A stretch of 37,547 nt of DNA from Symbiodinium natans (GCA_905221605.1 CAJNDS010001824.1:64001-101547); one strand, 5' to 3'. Numbered from the stretch's first letter, positions 1 to 10,182 are shown. Program-made: numbers and translations. Notes: generated by a model not told the origin, from the letters alone.

Positions 1-667
1 CACGAAGTGAGTAGTAGGAGGGTGGATGGGTGGGATTGGCTCTTCATATCTTCTGAAAACAAACAAATCCTTACATATAATCTGGGTAAGACCACTAAGG
101 GACAACCCTTAACCCTAGATGGGATCCTCTTGAGCCCAAAAAGGAAAAGCATTGGCCCAAAGGCTTGGAGTGTAGTCTTCTTTGCTCAGAGCCCTTTGGG
201 CTTTACACTTCCTGGGTCAGGCTTCAAGATTAGTAGAGTTTAGGGTTTAGGGTTTAGGGTTTAGTGTTTAGGGTTAAGGGGAGAATTTGGGAACCAGGTG
301 GCTATACACAATCCCTTAGAAAGCTACTCTGGGGGATGTACCGAACTCCCTTCAGTTCCCAAGAGGAGGACATGAGGTACCTGATTCCCATTCATTCCCT
401 ACCAAGAACTCGTAAGTCAACCCGAATTCTAAGCCCGAAACCCTGCATCCTAAACCCTAAACGTTTGGGGTTTGGGGTTTAGGGATCATGTTCTAGTCCC
501 TTTTTGGGGGGGTACCCTCTGTATCTCCAGGCTCCGTAGTGGAATCGGAACCCCAACAGGCACCACAAGCGAGAGAACTTCGTGCACGTTAGCCGCTAGC
601 GTCGCTCGTATTTGGAAGGACGAAGACAGATGTAAGGGCGACCCAGAACACAATTTTAGTGTAGGTA

Positions 668-706
668 CATGGTCCCTTCGTACTGGCCCTTTAACGGGAC
701 CCCATA
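668..706 (+). repeat. GGTCCC...GGGACC short inverted motif, copy 1
   Basis: The segment starts CATGGTCCCTTCGT and ends GGGACCCCAT, so its ends can pair, and it is followed by an A/TA tract. Relatives occur at 1848-1885 (CATGGTCCCTTCGTGTAGG, again followed by T and TA tracts) and 32366-32405 (CCATGGTCCCCTAGTC, ending GGGATCCCATATATA). A more distant relative may lie near 9949-9990 in the opposite orientation. Probably a degraded short foldback family. Confidence 0.45.
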
Positions 707-879
707 AAAAAAAAAATATATATATATATATCTATCTATCCCTTTTCTACAAACCCTAAACCCTAAACCCAGGCACCTTATAACCACCCTTAGAAACCCT
801 AAGCGCCCGAAACCCTAAGCGTCCCCTAAGGCGCAGGCACTTCATCCAGCCCCAGAAGTCCTTGTAGGGATGGTACCTT

Positions 880-956
880 GGGTTTAGGGTTTAGGGTTTA
901 GGGTTTAGGGTTTAGGGTTTAGGGTTTAGGGTTTAGGGACGGTACCTTGTTTAGGG
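880..956 (+). repeat. (TTTAGGG)8 array flanked by a duplicated 9-mer
   Basis: Eight perfect TTTAGGG units run to 938. The nine bases GGTACCTTG lie immediately before the array (872-880) and again immediately after it (941-949), where one more TTTAGGG follows. The array therefore looks inserted, with a target-site-like duplication. Confidence 0.8.
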
Positions 957-1305
957 TGACATGGTTGGAGGGTCGCCCGGGGTTGCTCGGGGTGAGGTCT
1001 TAAACCCTAAACCCTAACCCTAAACCCGCTCACTGCAGAGCGGCCCTAAAGTTTAAGGGTCAACAGATGCGCAAAAAGAAACCACGGAAGCAGCTAATGT
1101 ATCATGCTGTCATCAAAACTGGAAGTTCAACGTCAGGTTGATTCAGGTAGAACCCTAAACCCGAAACCCGAAACCCTAAATCCTAAACCCTAACTCCTTG
1201 GCTGCTTTGCTTGCGTCGTGGCGATCATAAGCATGCCCTCTCTAGACAGCTAACAGGATGGGCTAATTGATGTGGGCCCTTTTGAACCTTTCTTGCTATA
1301 TCCCT

Positions 1306-1325
1306 CCCCCCCCCCCCCCCCCCCC
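1306..1325 (+). repeat. Poly-C tract
   Basis: A run of about 20 C, followed by a second short C run near 1350. Comparable long C runs occur at about 12346-12367, 14118-14157, 16487-16507, 17126-17139 and 32269-32288. They are homopolymers prone to length error in assembly. Confidence 0.9.
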
Positions 1326-1847
1326 TCTCCAGCTGCTGAGTTCATAAGAGACCCCCCCCCCCACTTCCCGCCAAAAAACAGGGGTACACTTTCAGTTCTA
1401 TAGGTGATTCTACTATCCCAAAAAGTGTAAAGTGTACTCATTCAGCTACTAAGCCCCACCCCCCCTCCCTACTCCTCATCCCACCCATCCGCCCCCTCCT
1501 TCCCTTGCCCCGGACCGGACCGGTTTCCTAAGACCTCGTCACAAAGCAACTTTGGAGTAGGCGTTTTGGGTTAGGGTTTAGGGTTCTAGGGTTTTTAGGG
1601 TACAGGGTTTTGGGGTTTAGGGTTTTAAGGTTTTAGGGTTTATGGTTTGTAGGGTTAGTAGGGTCTAGGGTTCGGGTTTCGGGTTCGTAGGATTTAGGAT
1701 TTCGGGTTTTAAGGTCTTGAAAGGGGCTTCAGCACCGAGCTTCGCCGCGTAATACATGGGCGGGCCGCCTTGGCTCCTTGGGAGAGCGGAAGCTTTGAAT
1801 CCCCAAAGTCCACACAACCGAGTTCGAGCATCTTAGGGATTTTTTTT

Positions 1848-1885
1848 CATGGTCCCTTCGTGTAGGCCCTTCAAAGGGGACTCTT
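1848..1885 (+). repeat. GGTCCC...GGGAC short inverted motif, copy 2
   Basis: CATGGTCCCTTCGTGTAGG is followed within 25 bases by AAAGGGGACT and then by T and TA runs. This is the same order of parts as the copy at 668-706. Confidence 0.4.
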
Positions 1886-2018
1886 TTTTTCTATATATAT
1901 ATATATGAGGCAGGAACCTTTACGTATGATTTGACATAGGTCTTTTGTTTATATACAATGGACTATTTAAACCCTAATCTCTTTGGCCAGACACTTTCTG
2001 TTGCTGGCTCCTCCTGCC

Positions 2019-3930
2019 ACAAAAGCAGAAGCATTTAAACCTTTGGAAGCTATTATAACTACTACATATTTAAACTTCAGCAGTTCAACCCTTGTTTTTT
2101 TTGAGAGAAAGGCAGTAACCACAGAATTGACGAGATTTCGGGCTTAGGGTAATGGACGGAAGGTTTCTACAAAGAAAGGGTCTAACCGAGTCTAACCACA
2201 GAACTTGACGAATTTGGTGTGTAGGGTTTAGCCGAAGGCTTTTGAAGAGAAAGGGTCTAACCGACGCGCTTTTCTATACCGTATTGTTTTTACAAAACCC
2301 ACAGAAGCTACCTGAAACTAAATTGCACAACGTTCGTTTCGGTTGCTTCTTTATGTTTGCTGTCTTTGTTGAATAAGTTGTTCTTTCCGTAGACCTTGCG
2401 CTATTTCTCTTTTCTCAATGCATTTTGTTTTGTTGTTGCAGAACAACAAACTCTAATCGAAACTAAGTTGCTCAACTTCAATTCCTTTTTTTCTCTCTCT
2501 GAAAATATGGTGGTTTCCATAGCCTTGTGCTGCTGTTCAATGCATTTTGTTTTGTTATTGTAGTATGAGCCACAGAATTCAATCGAAAGTCATGTGTCTA
2601 GGTCATCTGAAAGCTCTTTTATCTCTGTGTAGGTAATGAGTGCCCTTGCCTCTTCTGAAAAGGGTCCTCCAAGGGCTCCCCTCTCTCCTTCTTCTTTTTT
2701 GGGGAATGACAGAGCTCCTGATTTACACCTTATGAAAAAGCCTTTCTCCTACTTGAAGAAGTGTTTCCTAGAAAGAGATAGAGGAGATCTTCCATTTCCT
2801 CGAGAGACAGATCTTTCATTGAAAACAAACACAGGAGGACTTTCATGTCCCATTAAGAGAGAGAGGAGCTCTCTCCTGCTGCATTAAAAGATAGAGGACA
2901 TCGTTCGTGTCCAGTTTTCATTTCCTATAAAGGAGAGGGGGGAGGGGGAGGGGGGGGGTGGCCGGCTTAAATAGGGTTTATTTGGAAGCTGAGGGTCGTG
3001 TTGTGGTGTGGTAGATAGAAAGGAAAGGGCATGAGAAAGTTGCTAGAGGAGCTCTTCAATTCCCTTCCTTATCTCCTGTGCTCTTTTCCTTCTTATTGCA
3101 ACAGGAGAAGACAGGAAAAGGGCTTCCATTCCCATCTTGTTCTTCCTTTCTTGTGTTTTTGTCATTTAGAGAGGAACAGGAGAAGAGGAGGGAGAGAGAA
3201 GGAGCGAGGAGAGATACAGGGAATCCAACTTCAATGGAATAGCAAAGAAAAGAATAGAAGAGAGATGAATAGAGAAGAGGGAGAGACAAAACAAGGCGCT
3301 GAGAAGATGGCACTCTTCTTTATCGTTCCTCCCTCCCTTATCTCTCCCTTCCCTCTTTCTTTTCGAAATAAGAACAACTAAACAGGAAGAATTATGCAAA
3401 GGAGAACAGTAAGAAAAAAGAGCAGAAGAGATAGGCCGAGAAGAGGGATATGATGAAGTACGGCAAGGTCCACGCGCAAGGAGTCACCCTCTGCCTTACC
3501 TTCCACTGCTTTATCATGCAAGTTCCTTTCTTGTGTTTTATCAGTTAAAAGAAACTAGAAGGAGAGAAGGGAAAGGGACGTGAGAGGGGAGAGAGATAGC
3601 AAGGAGGCCACTTATTTTTCTGGAAGGGTACTGAACAGAAGAGAGGAGACAAGAAACAAGGAGACGGAGGAACGCAACAAGGCACAAAGGAGATGGCACT
3701 CTTCTTTATCTGTAATCTCTCCCTTCTTTGTCTCTCCCTTTTCCCTCTATAATTAAACAAGACAAGACTATTCTTGCTCTTCGCAGATAGGTGCCCCCTC
3801 TCCTCTTCAGGAAGCCCCCTTGCCCTCATTTTGCTTGCTTTCTGAAACGACAAGGAAGCAACACATAGAACGAGAGGAAAGGTGGAGCTCTTCAATTTGT
3901 TTCCCTATCTCTTTTTTCTTTTCTTTTTTC
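2019..3930 (+). repeat. Segmental direct duplication, copy A
   Basis: Copy A matches 6022-8010 in order and orientation. The first 950 bases are near-identical, starting at ACAAAAGCAGAAGCATTTAA. Later parts diverge but stay alignable, for example AAGGTCCACGCGCAAG and CTTGCTCTTCGCAGATAGGTG against their counterparts. Differences include a 29 bp indel near 2670 and microsatellite length changes. The sequence is strongly GA/CT skewed and has no heptamer arrays. I see no gene: the 83-codon frame at 2636-2887 is broken in copy B. Confidence 0.85.
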
Positions 3931-3996
3931 ATTCAAAAAGGCAAAGAAGCTTCCTTTTGTGTGTTTTTGAGATTTAAAGGAGAACAAGAGAAGAGA

Positions 3997-3999
<3 letters not shown>

Positions 4000-4032
<33 letters not shown>
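4000..4032 (+). repeat. (AG)n dinucleotide repeat
   Basis: Uninterrupted AG repeat inside a purine-rich module that is itself repeated around 3170 and 7270. Related GA runs occur at about 8265-8290 and 8385-8402. Confidence 0.95.
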
Positions 4033-4038
<6 letters not shown>

Positions 4039-4257
4039 GAGAGAAAGGAGAGAGGAGAGATCAAAAGTAATGCAACTCTAATGGGAAGAGCAATGACAAG
4101 AATGGAAGAGAAATGAAGGCAGGCGAGGGAGGCGCAAAAATCAGGCAAAGAGAAGACGGTGCTCGTTTTCATCTTTCCTCTGTTTCTTATTTTTCTCTTC
4201 TCTTGTTCATGTCCGTTAGAAAGAAAAGACAAAAGGAAGAACAATTAATGAACATGT

Positions 4258-4375
4258 AAGCAAACCCAGCTGATGCTCATGATTTCTCCCTCTCTCTCTC
4301 TCCCTATATATGGGCGATGGAACGGGTGTCCTGTTTGATCGTTTTCTGCATCTTCAAGCGAGGAAAAGGGACCCC
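4258..4375 (+). repeat. Module present in inverted copy at about 8018-8120
   Basis: This module runs from CAAACCCAGCTGATGCTCAT, through a CT run and CTATATATGGGCGATGGAAC, to GCATCTTCAAGCGAGGAAAA. The reverse complement of 8018-8120 contains the same parts in the same order, so the two form a 0.1 kb inverted pair about 3.7 kb apart. The GATCGTTTTCTGCATCTTCA core recurs in other copies (see 8018-8473). Confidence 0.7.
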
Positions 4376-4495
4376 TCTTGTGTTTTATCAGTTAAAAGAA
4401 ACTAGAAGGAGAGAAGGGAAAGGGAAGTGAGAGAGGAGAGAGATAGCAAGGAGGCCATTTTTCTGGAGGCGTGCTGCCGTGTTTGAAGAAAGCAG

Positions 4496-4559
4496 GGCGG
4501 TTCAACAGTACCAAATTTTCAAGACAACCTCTAAGAAAATTTGGTACTGTTGAACCGCC
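4496..4559 (+). repeat. Perfect 24-bp-stem hairpin
   Basis: Bases 4496-4519 are the exact reverse complement of 4536-4559, with a 16 base loop at 4520-4535. Just outside the stem the flanks (CAG... and ...TTG) continue to pair with one mismatch. The arm begins GGCGGTTCAACAGTACC. It could be a small-RNA precursor or the remnant of a foldback element. Confidence 0.9.
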
Positions 4560-4589
4560 TTGTTTTAAAGGAAACAGGGCGGCTCCGTT

Positions 4590-5840
4590 GCCTCTTAAAG
4601 GAATGAGATACTTTTTTCGAGAATGAGAAAGTGCCGTTTCCACTTTCATAGGAAAGGAAAGAGAAGCGATATGAAGCAAGCTTCTCCGCCTCTTAAAGGA
4701 ATGAGGTACTATTTATCTGAATAGGAAATGAGAAAGTTCCTTTTCCACTTTCAATTGGAAAAGAAAGAGAAGCGATTCTGCGGCTCGGAATTCCTCTACC
4801 TGGTCCCTACCTTGTAGCTCCTCTACTTACGACATCTTGGCATTAGCTGGCAAAAAAGGCAACCGGACTGAGATGAATAGAGCATGAGAAAGTTCGTTTC
4901 CACTTTCAATCGGAAAGGAAAGGGAAACGATTCTGGAACTCGGAATTCCTCTACCTGGTCTGTACCTTGTAGCTACTCTGCTTCTTGGTATTAAATGAAG
5001 AGCGCCATCGCTGTTTAACAAGACATGAAGAGTCCCTCAAAGCATGACAAACCCCCTCCAGTCCTCAGGAAGAAAAAAGACAGCTCCTTTATCGCTTCAT
5101 GCCCTGTAAGTCCTAATCGGATAGGGATCCATGAAGAGTTCGTCTAGCTGTTAACAGAGGCACCAATCTATTTCCCAATAGGAAAGGAGCATGACAAAGC
5201 GAACGAAGACATAAAGCCAAAAGCCCCTGTACTTCGTAATCGGAGAGGGGAACGGGAGAGCGTGACAGAGCTTTTGCCTCTTTAAACAGCAATGAAGAGA
5301 GCTCCTCTACCTCTTATAAAGGAATGCGACACGAGAAAGTTCCCTTTCCACTTATATTAATGGGAAAGGAATGAGAAACGATTCTGGAACTCGGAATTCC
5401 TCTACATGGTCTCTGCTTTGTAGCTCCTCTACTTCCTAGTAGTTACTAAATGAAAAAGCTCCTTCTCCGTCTAACTTAAAACATTAAGATTTCCTCCAGC
5501 TGTTAACATGTTAACATAGGCAATGTATTTCCCACTGAAAGAAGCATGACAAACCCCTCCCTTACCCAGTAAGAATGAAGACATAAAGCCAAACGCCCCT
5601 TTACCTTGTAACCGGCTAAGGAATGGGAGAGCGTGACAGAGCTTTTGCCTCCTTAAACGGGAACGAAGAGAACGCCTCTACCTCAAAGGAATGAGATACT
5701 CTTCTCTGATTATGCCATGAGAAAGTTCCTTTTCTTTTAATGGGAAAGGACAGAGAAGTGACTCTAGAAACTCGGAATTCCCCTACCTTGTATATAGCTC
5801 CTCCACTTCTTGGTATTCAACGGAAGTTTAACTAGATTTT
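4590..5840 (+). repeat. Cluster of diverged tandem units, including a 371-bp period
   Basis: A unit containing GAGAAAGTTCC...CCACTTTC, then CTCGGAATTCCTCTACCTGG and TTGTAGCTCCTCTACTT, recurs at about 4630, 4690-4830, 4890-4990, 5335-5440 and 5705-5815. Within this cluster a longer unit is tandemly duplicated: GGGAGAGCGTGACAGAGCTT is at 5254 and again at 5625, a spacing of 371 bases. No coding frame is conserved between units. Confidence 0.75.
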
Positions 5841-6028
5841 GTCCGTCTTCTATTCGGAGAAATCACGAGAAAACACAATGGCCACACTCTGGTGTGATCT
5901 ACTCGCTGCCTTTTTACAAAAGGAGGCACGTAGATCGCACCAGACGTCCGTCCTCTGTTTGGAGAAATCACGAGAAAACGCGACTGCAAAAATCTCGCGC
6001 GACCGACTCACTGCCTTTTCTACAAAAG
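5840..6028 (+). repeat. Two 82-bp direct units with an internal hairpin
   Basis: The unit GTCCGTC..TCT..GGAGAAATCACGAG through ACAAAAG occurs at 5840-5921 and 5947-6028. Between and across them, 5889-5902 (CTGGTGTGATCTAC) pairs with 5930-5943 with one mismatch. Confidence 0.75.
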
Positions 6029-8010
6029 CAGAAGCATTTAAACCTTTGCAAGCTATTATAACTATTACATATGTAAACTTCAACAGTTCAACCCGTGTTT
6101 TTTTTGAGAGAAAGGCAGTAACCACAGAATTGACGAGATTTCGGGCCTAGGGTAATGGACGGAAGGTTTCTACAAAGAAAGGGTCTAACCGAGTCTAACC
6201 ACAGAACTTGACGAATTTGGTGTGTAGGGTTTAGCCGAAGGTTTTTGAAGAGAAAGGGTCTAACCGACGCGCTTTTCTATACCGTATTGTTTTTACAAAA
6301 CCCACAGAAGCTACCTGAAACTAAATTGCACAACGTTCGTTTCGGTTGCTTCTTTATGTTTGCTGTCTTTGTTGAATAAGTTGTTCTTTCCGTAGACCTT
6401 GCGCTATTTCTCTTTTCTCAATGCATTTTGTTTTGTTGTTGCAGAACCACAAACTCTAATCGAAACTAAGTTGATCAACTTCAATTCCTTTTTTCTCTGA
6501 AAAAATGGTGTTTTCAATAGCCTTGTGCTGCTGTTCAATGCGTTTTGTTTTGTTATTGTAGTATGAGCCACAGAATTCAATCAAAAGTCATGTGTCTAGG
6601 TCATGTGAAAGCTCTTTTATCTCTGTGTAGGTAATGAATGCCCTTGCCTCTTCTGAAAAGGGGTCCTCCAAGGGAATGACAGAGCTCCTTATTTACACCT
6701 TATGAAAAAGCCTTTCTCCTACTTGAAGAAGTGTTTACTAGAAAGAGATAGAGGAGATCTTCCATTTCCTCGAGAGACAGATCTTTCATTGAAAACGAAT
6801 ACAGGAGGACTTTCATGTCCCAGTAGGAGAGAGAGGACATCGTTCATGTCCAGTTTTCATTTCCTATAAAGGAGAGGGGGGAGGGCCGGGGGGGGGGGGG
6901 TGGGTGGCTCAAATAGGGTTTATTTGGAAGCTAAGGCTCGGGTTTTGCCCATGGCAAAGAGAAGATGGTATTCGTCTTCATCTTTCCTATCCTTCTTGTC
7001 TTTCTTCTCTCTTGTTCGTTTCCCTTTGAAACAAAAACCCAAAGGAAGAACAATGAAAATGAAAGGAACTCGCTTTCTTTTTCCGTTTGGGAACAATGAA
7101 AAGAACCGAGGAGATAAGGCGAGAGGAGGCATATGCTGAAGCATGGAGAGGGGCCACGGGCAAGCAGCTAACCCCGCTCACGTTCCCAACCATTGAAAAA
7201 GGATAAGAAAGGACAAGGGCCTCCATTCCCCTCTTATGTTTTCCTTGTGCTTTTTGTCGTTGAAGAGGACGGAGAGAGAAGGAGGAGGAGAAATAGACAG
7301 GATCGCATTTTTAATGGGAAGAGCAAAGACAACAATGGAGGAGAGATGAATAAAGGATAAGGAAAGACAAAACAAGGCACAGAGAAGATGGGACTCTTCT
7401 TTATCGATCCTCTCTCCCTTATCTCTCCCTTCCCGTCCCTTCCCTTTTTCTTCTTGAAATAAGGAAAACAAAAAGGAAGAATTAAGAGAGCAACAAAGGA
7501 GAAGGGTAAGGAAAGGAAGCCGAGACAAGGGATATGATGAAGTATGGCAAGGTCCACGCGCAAGAAGTCACCCTCTGCTTACCTTTCCCCTGCTTTATCA
7601 TACAAGTTCCTTTCTTGTTTTCTAATCAGTTAAAAGGTAATAGATGGAGAGAGGGGAAAGGGAAGTGAGAGAGTAGAGATCACAAGGATGCCTTTGTTCT
7701 GGAAGCGTACTGCAAGGAATAGAAGAGACAAGAGGCAAGGGGAGGGACGGACAAAACAAGGCGCAAGAAGATGGCATTCCTCTATATCTATCATCTCTCC
7801 CCTGTCCCTTTTGAATGAGAAAAAAACCTTTCTTGCTCTTCACAGATAGGTGTCATCCCTCCTCTTCAGGAAATCCCCTTTCCCTTATTTTGCTTTTTGA
7901 AGCGAATAAGAACAAGAACAGGTAGGAAGAGAGGAAAGGGAAATAATAAGTAAAGAGAGGAGCCCTTCAATCCCCCTCCCTGTCTCTTATGTTCTTTTCC
8001 TTCTTGGGGG
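6022..8010 (+). repeat. Segmental direct duplication, copy B
   Basis: This is the counterpart of 2019-3930, offset by about 4.0 kb. It keeps the same order of modules but differs by indels and by an extra module at 6948-7250 that copy A lacks. That module is present again at 8479. No TG...CA ends, primer site or polymerase ORF is visible, so I read it as a segmental duplication and not as paired LTRs. Confidence 0.85.
6948..7432 (+). repeat. 0.48-kb direct repeat, copy 1
   Basis: Starts CCATGGCAAAGAGAAGATGG and runs through AACAAAAACCCAAAGGAAGA and GGCATATGCTGAAGCATGGA to CTCTCCCTTATCTCTCC. Copy 2 at 8479-8947 is almost identical, with a few short indels. Confidence 0.9.
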
Positions 8011-8017
8011 GTATCGT

Positions 8018-8473
8018 TCTTTCTCCTTTGAAGATGCAGAAGACGATTGAAAAGGACACCCGTTCCATCGCCCCTATATATAGAGAGAGACATCATGAGC
8101 ATCAGCTGGGTTTGCTGCCAATCCAAAACGGTGTCCCTTTAATCGCTTTCTGTGTGTCAAACGAGCAAAAGGGACACCCCTAAGTGCTTTCTTTTGGGAT
8201 GTCTTTCTTTTTGCCTTGAAGACACAGCAAACGTAAAAAAGGACGCCTGCTTCCGTCGCGCATAGAGAGAGAGAGATAGAGAGAGACTGAGAATGAATGA
8301 GTGAGAGATAGAGATAGGGACAGGGAAAGAGAGCAAGATAAAGGAAGAACGAAAGAAAGAAAGATAGCGACAGGGATACAGACAGAGAGAGAGAGAGAGA
8401 GAGTTTTCTGTTCGGGGGCATCCTTTTTTCTCGCTTGAAGATGCAGAAAACGATCCAAAGGGACAGCCGTTCC
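8018..8473. repeat. Cluster of ~50-bp imperfect hairpin units in alternating orientation
   Basis: The unit core reads GATCGTTTTCTGCATCTTCA or its reverse complement and is bordered by GGTGTCCCTTT and AAAGGGACACC. The unit at 8130-8178 has perfect 11-bp arms (8130-8140 with 8168-8178). Other units lie at about 8018-8075, 8190-8258 and 8410-8473 (reverse), with one more at 4324-4375 (forward). GA microsatellites fill the spacers. Confidence 0.65.
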
Positions 8474-8478
8474 ATCGC

Positions 8479-8947
8479 CCATGGCAAAGAGAAGATGGTA
8501 CCCGTCTTCATCTTTCCTATCCTTCTCCTCTTTCTTCTCTCTTGTTCATTTCCCTTTGAAACAAAAACCCAAAGGAAGAACAATGGAAATGAAAGGAACT
8601 CGCTTTCTTTTTCCGTTTGGGAACAATCAAAAGAACCGAGGAGATAAGACGAGAGGAGGCATATGCTGAAGCATGGAGAGGGGCCACGGGCAAGCAGCCA
8701 ACCCCCAACCATTGAAAAAGGATAAGAAAGGCCAGGGGCCTCCATTCTCTTTGTTTTTTTCCTTTTCTTGTGTTTTTTGTCTTTGAAGAGGGAGAGAGAA
8801 GGAGGAGGAGACATAGACAGGGTTGCATTTTTAACAGGAAGAGCAAAGACAAGAATAGAGAGATGAATAAAGGAGTAGGAAAGACAAAACAAGGCACAGA
8901 GAAGATGGGGTACTCTTCTTTATCGATCCTCTCTCCCTTATCTCTCC
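8479..8947 (+). repeat. 0.48-kb direct repeat, copy 2, cut by the gap
   Basis: Second copy of 6948-7432. It stops exactly at the N run, so the assembly gap probably arose because this repeat could not be resolved. Confidence 0.9.
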
Positions 8948-9047
8948 NNNNNNNNNNNNNNNNNNNNNNNNNNNNNNNNNNNNNNNNNNNNNNNNNNNNN
9001 NNNNNNNNNNNNNNNNNNNNNNNNNNNNNNNNNNNNNNNNNNNNNNN
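8948..9047. other. Assembly gap of 100 N
   Basis: One hundred N, a conventional placeholder size. The left side is the purine-skewed repeat block and the right side begins directly in CCCTAAA-like sequence, so the join across the gap should not be taken as proven linkage. Confidence 1.
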
Positions 9048-9105
9048 AAATCCTAAAAACTAAAAACCCTAAAACCCTAAAAACCCTAAACCATAAACCC
9101 TACAC

Positions 9106-9183
9106 CGGATGGAGCCTGGAGGCCCCCGGACCATGGGCGCGAACAGGCTGGTGTAGATTTGATATACCTCCCAGAACTGGTAG
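9106..9183 (-). CDS. Predicted exon, unknown protein (3' part of chain)
   Basis: Open minus-strand segment reading YQFWEVYQIYTSLFAPMVRG. The inferred acceptor is ccaag|C, and the inferred donor is ATCCG|GTGTAG. It takes one base to complete the codon left open by the exon at 9320-9645, so the phases agree. Heptamers lie on both sides: TTTAGGG-type at 9188-9275 and CCCTAAA-type at 9048-9100. The aromatic-rich peptide is not recognised. Boundaries are by eye, and the gap prevents following the gene further. Confidence 0.4.
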
Positions 9184-9319
9184 CTTGGTAGGGTATAGGG
9201 TATGGGGTTTAGGGCGTTTAGGGTTTAGGGTTCAGGGTTTAGGGTTTCGGGTTCAGGATTTGGGTTTGGGGTTTAGGGAGCACAACTTGTGTGGGTCCCG
9301 AGCCTCAGAGGCCCCTTAC

Positions 9320-9645
9320 TTTGGGTGCTGAGATTTAGGCATCAATTCGGGGCAATACAGGGGCTCAAATTGTGAATTTCTTGCCCGCGGCATCCCGTCT
9401 TTAAGCCCTGAATATCCCGCAGTGTGTACCTTCATAAGCCCTGTATGTATACACATTCTATACCCATTCCAGCGAAATGGGCCCCTCACTTCACATACTT
9501 TGAAACTCCTATCTTGATCCTCTCCGGGTGCAAAAGGGGTATTCCTACTTTCGGAACCCGCTTGATGTGCAGGCTCTTGAATTACTAATATGGAAATTTT
9601 GGTCATGAATAGGGTGGCTGGGGCTTTCAGAGCTTTCGGGGCTTC
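9320..9645 (-). CDS. Predicted exon of 108 codons, unknown protein
   Basis: Long open minus-strand frame between an acceptor (aacccag|GAAGCC) and a canonical donor (CCAAA|GTAAGG). It contains RSFKVCEVRGPFRWNGYRMC and SGLKDGMPRARNSQFEPLYC. The next exon (9106-9183) continues in phase. Codon use is not strongly biased and no family is recognised, so this is a structural prediction only. The intron upstream starts in heptamer-like sequence at 9650-9690. Confidence 0.4.
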
Positions 9646-9762
9646 CTGGGTTAAACCCTAAACCCAAAACCCAAAACCCCTGAAGCCTACCAACACACCG
9701 GCCTTAGGAGCAATCTCCGGCAGGACATTCTCCTGACCAAGGGCCGACGGAATCTGGCTGGG

Positions 9763-9811
9763 TTAAGGGTCTTGGAGCCCGAAGAATGAAGCGCGCACCG
9801 CGCACCACGAT
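9763..9811 (-). CDS. Possible terminal exon (stop at 9763-9765)
   Basis: After acceptor ttaccag|A the phase inherited from the exon at 10083-10177 gives SWCAVRASFFGLQDP and then TAA, with high third-position GC. The other frames, and the plus strand (which has a good CTG|GTAAGG donor at 9814), are also open here, so strand and frame remain uncertain. Confidence 0.3.
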
Positions 9812-10082
9812 CTGGTAAGGCGCAGGAGATTCCGAAACCCGGAACCCTAAACCTGAGGCCGAACTCGAGCCTTAACTCCCCTGTAAACATTCAGCCCACA
9901 ATCTAAAACTCCAAGCCTTCTAGATCCGTACATCTCTCGGGCCTACGAAGGGACCCCTAGAAAGGACCTTTGATCGTATTCCCCTATATAACCGCATATA
10001 CGTATAGTCCCTAAACCCTAAACCCTAAAACCTAAACCCTGAACCCTAAACCCTCTAGACCTAGCTCCTCTAGTCCCTTGAC

Positions 10083-10177
10083 GTCTTATCTGCCAGAGGG
10101 GCGTGGCCGGCTAACAGCTCGGCGGCCGAAACGTTGGTGACGATGGCGTAGTCGTCGCATTCTGCGCACGTGTTCGG
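10083..10177 (-). CDS. Predicted exon, unknown protein
   Basis: Minus-strand frame reading NTCAECDDYAIVTNVSAAEL then LAGHAPLADK, with mostly C or G at third positions. Acceptor accgcag|CCG lies directly after minus-strand CCCTAAA (the tract at 10183-10282). The donor AGAC|GTCAAG is weak. CAEC gives one CxxC pair. The family is not recognised. It is flanked by inward-facing heptamers like other predicted exons. Confidence 0.4.
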
Positions 10178-10182
10178 CTGCG

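Larger units (their letters stand above)
1..1910. other. Gene-poor, telomere-heptamer-rich region
   Basis: No convincing gene. Heptamer tracts occur at 238-279 (TTTAGGG), 441-484 (CCCTAAA turning into TTTGGGG), 751-770, 1001-1027 and 1151-1193 (CCCTAAA), and a degenerate G-strand tract at 1566-1720. AT-dinucleotide runs lie at 711-731 and 1892-1907. One open segment, about 1036-1138 on the plus strand, is preceded by CCCTAAA and 'ctgcag' and is basic in translation, but it ends in a stop and has no support. The short ORFs here mostly read through heptamers. Confidence 0.7.

Noticed and set aside
2636-2887. 83-codon plus-strand ORF in the duplicated block
   Set aside because: The second copy of the same sequence (about 6640-6840) has an extra G and a 29-base deletion that destroy the frame, so the frame is not conserved.
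2019-6944. LTR retrotransposon with 0.95-kb LTRs
   Set aside because: The repeats have no TG...CA ends, similarity continues well past the supposed 3' ends, and no primer site or reverse transcriptase/integrase frame lies between them.
8074-8892. 272-codon minus-strand ORF
   Set aside because: It runs through GA/CT microsatellites and repeat modules and gives a serine/leucine-rich low-complexity product. Length here reflects the lack of T-A-rich stops.
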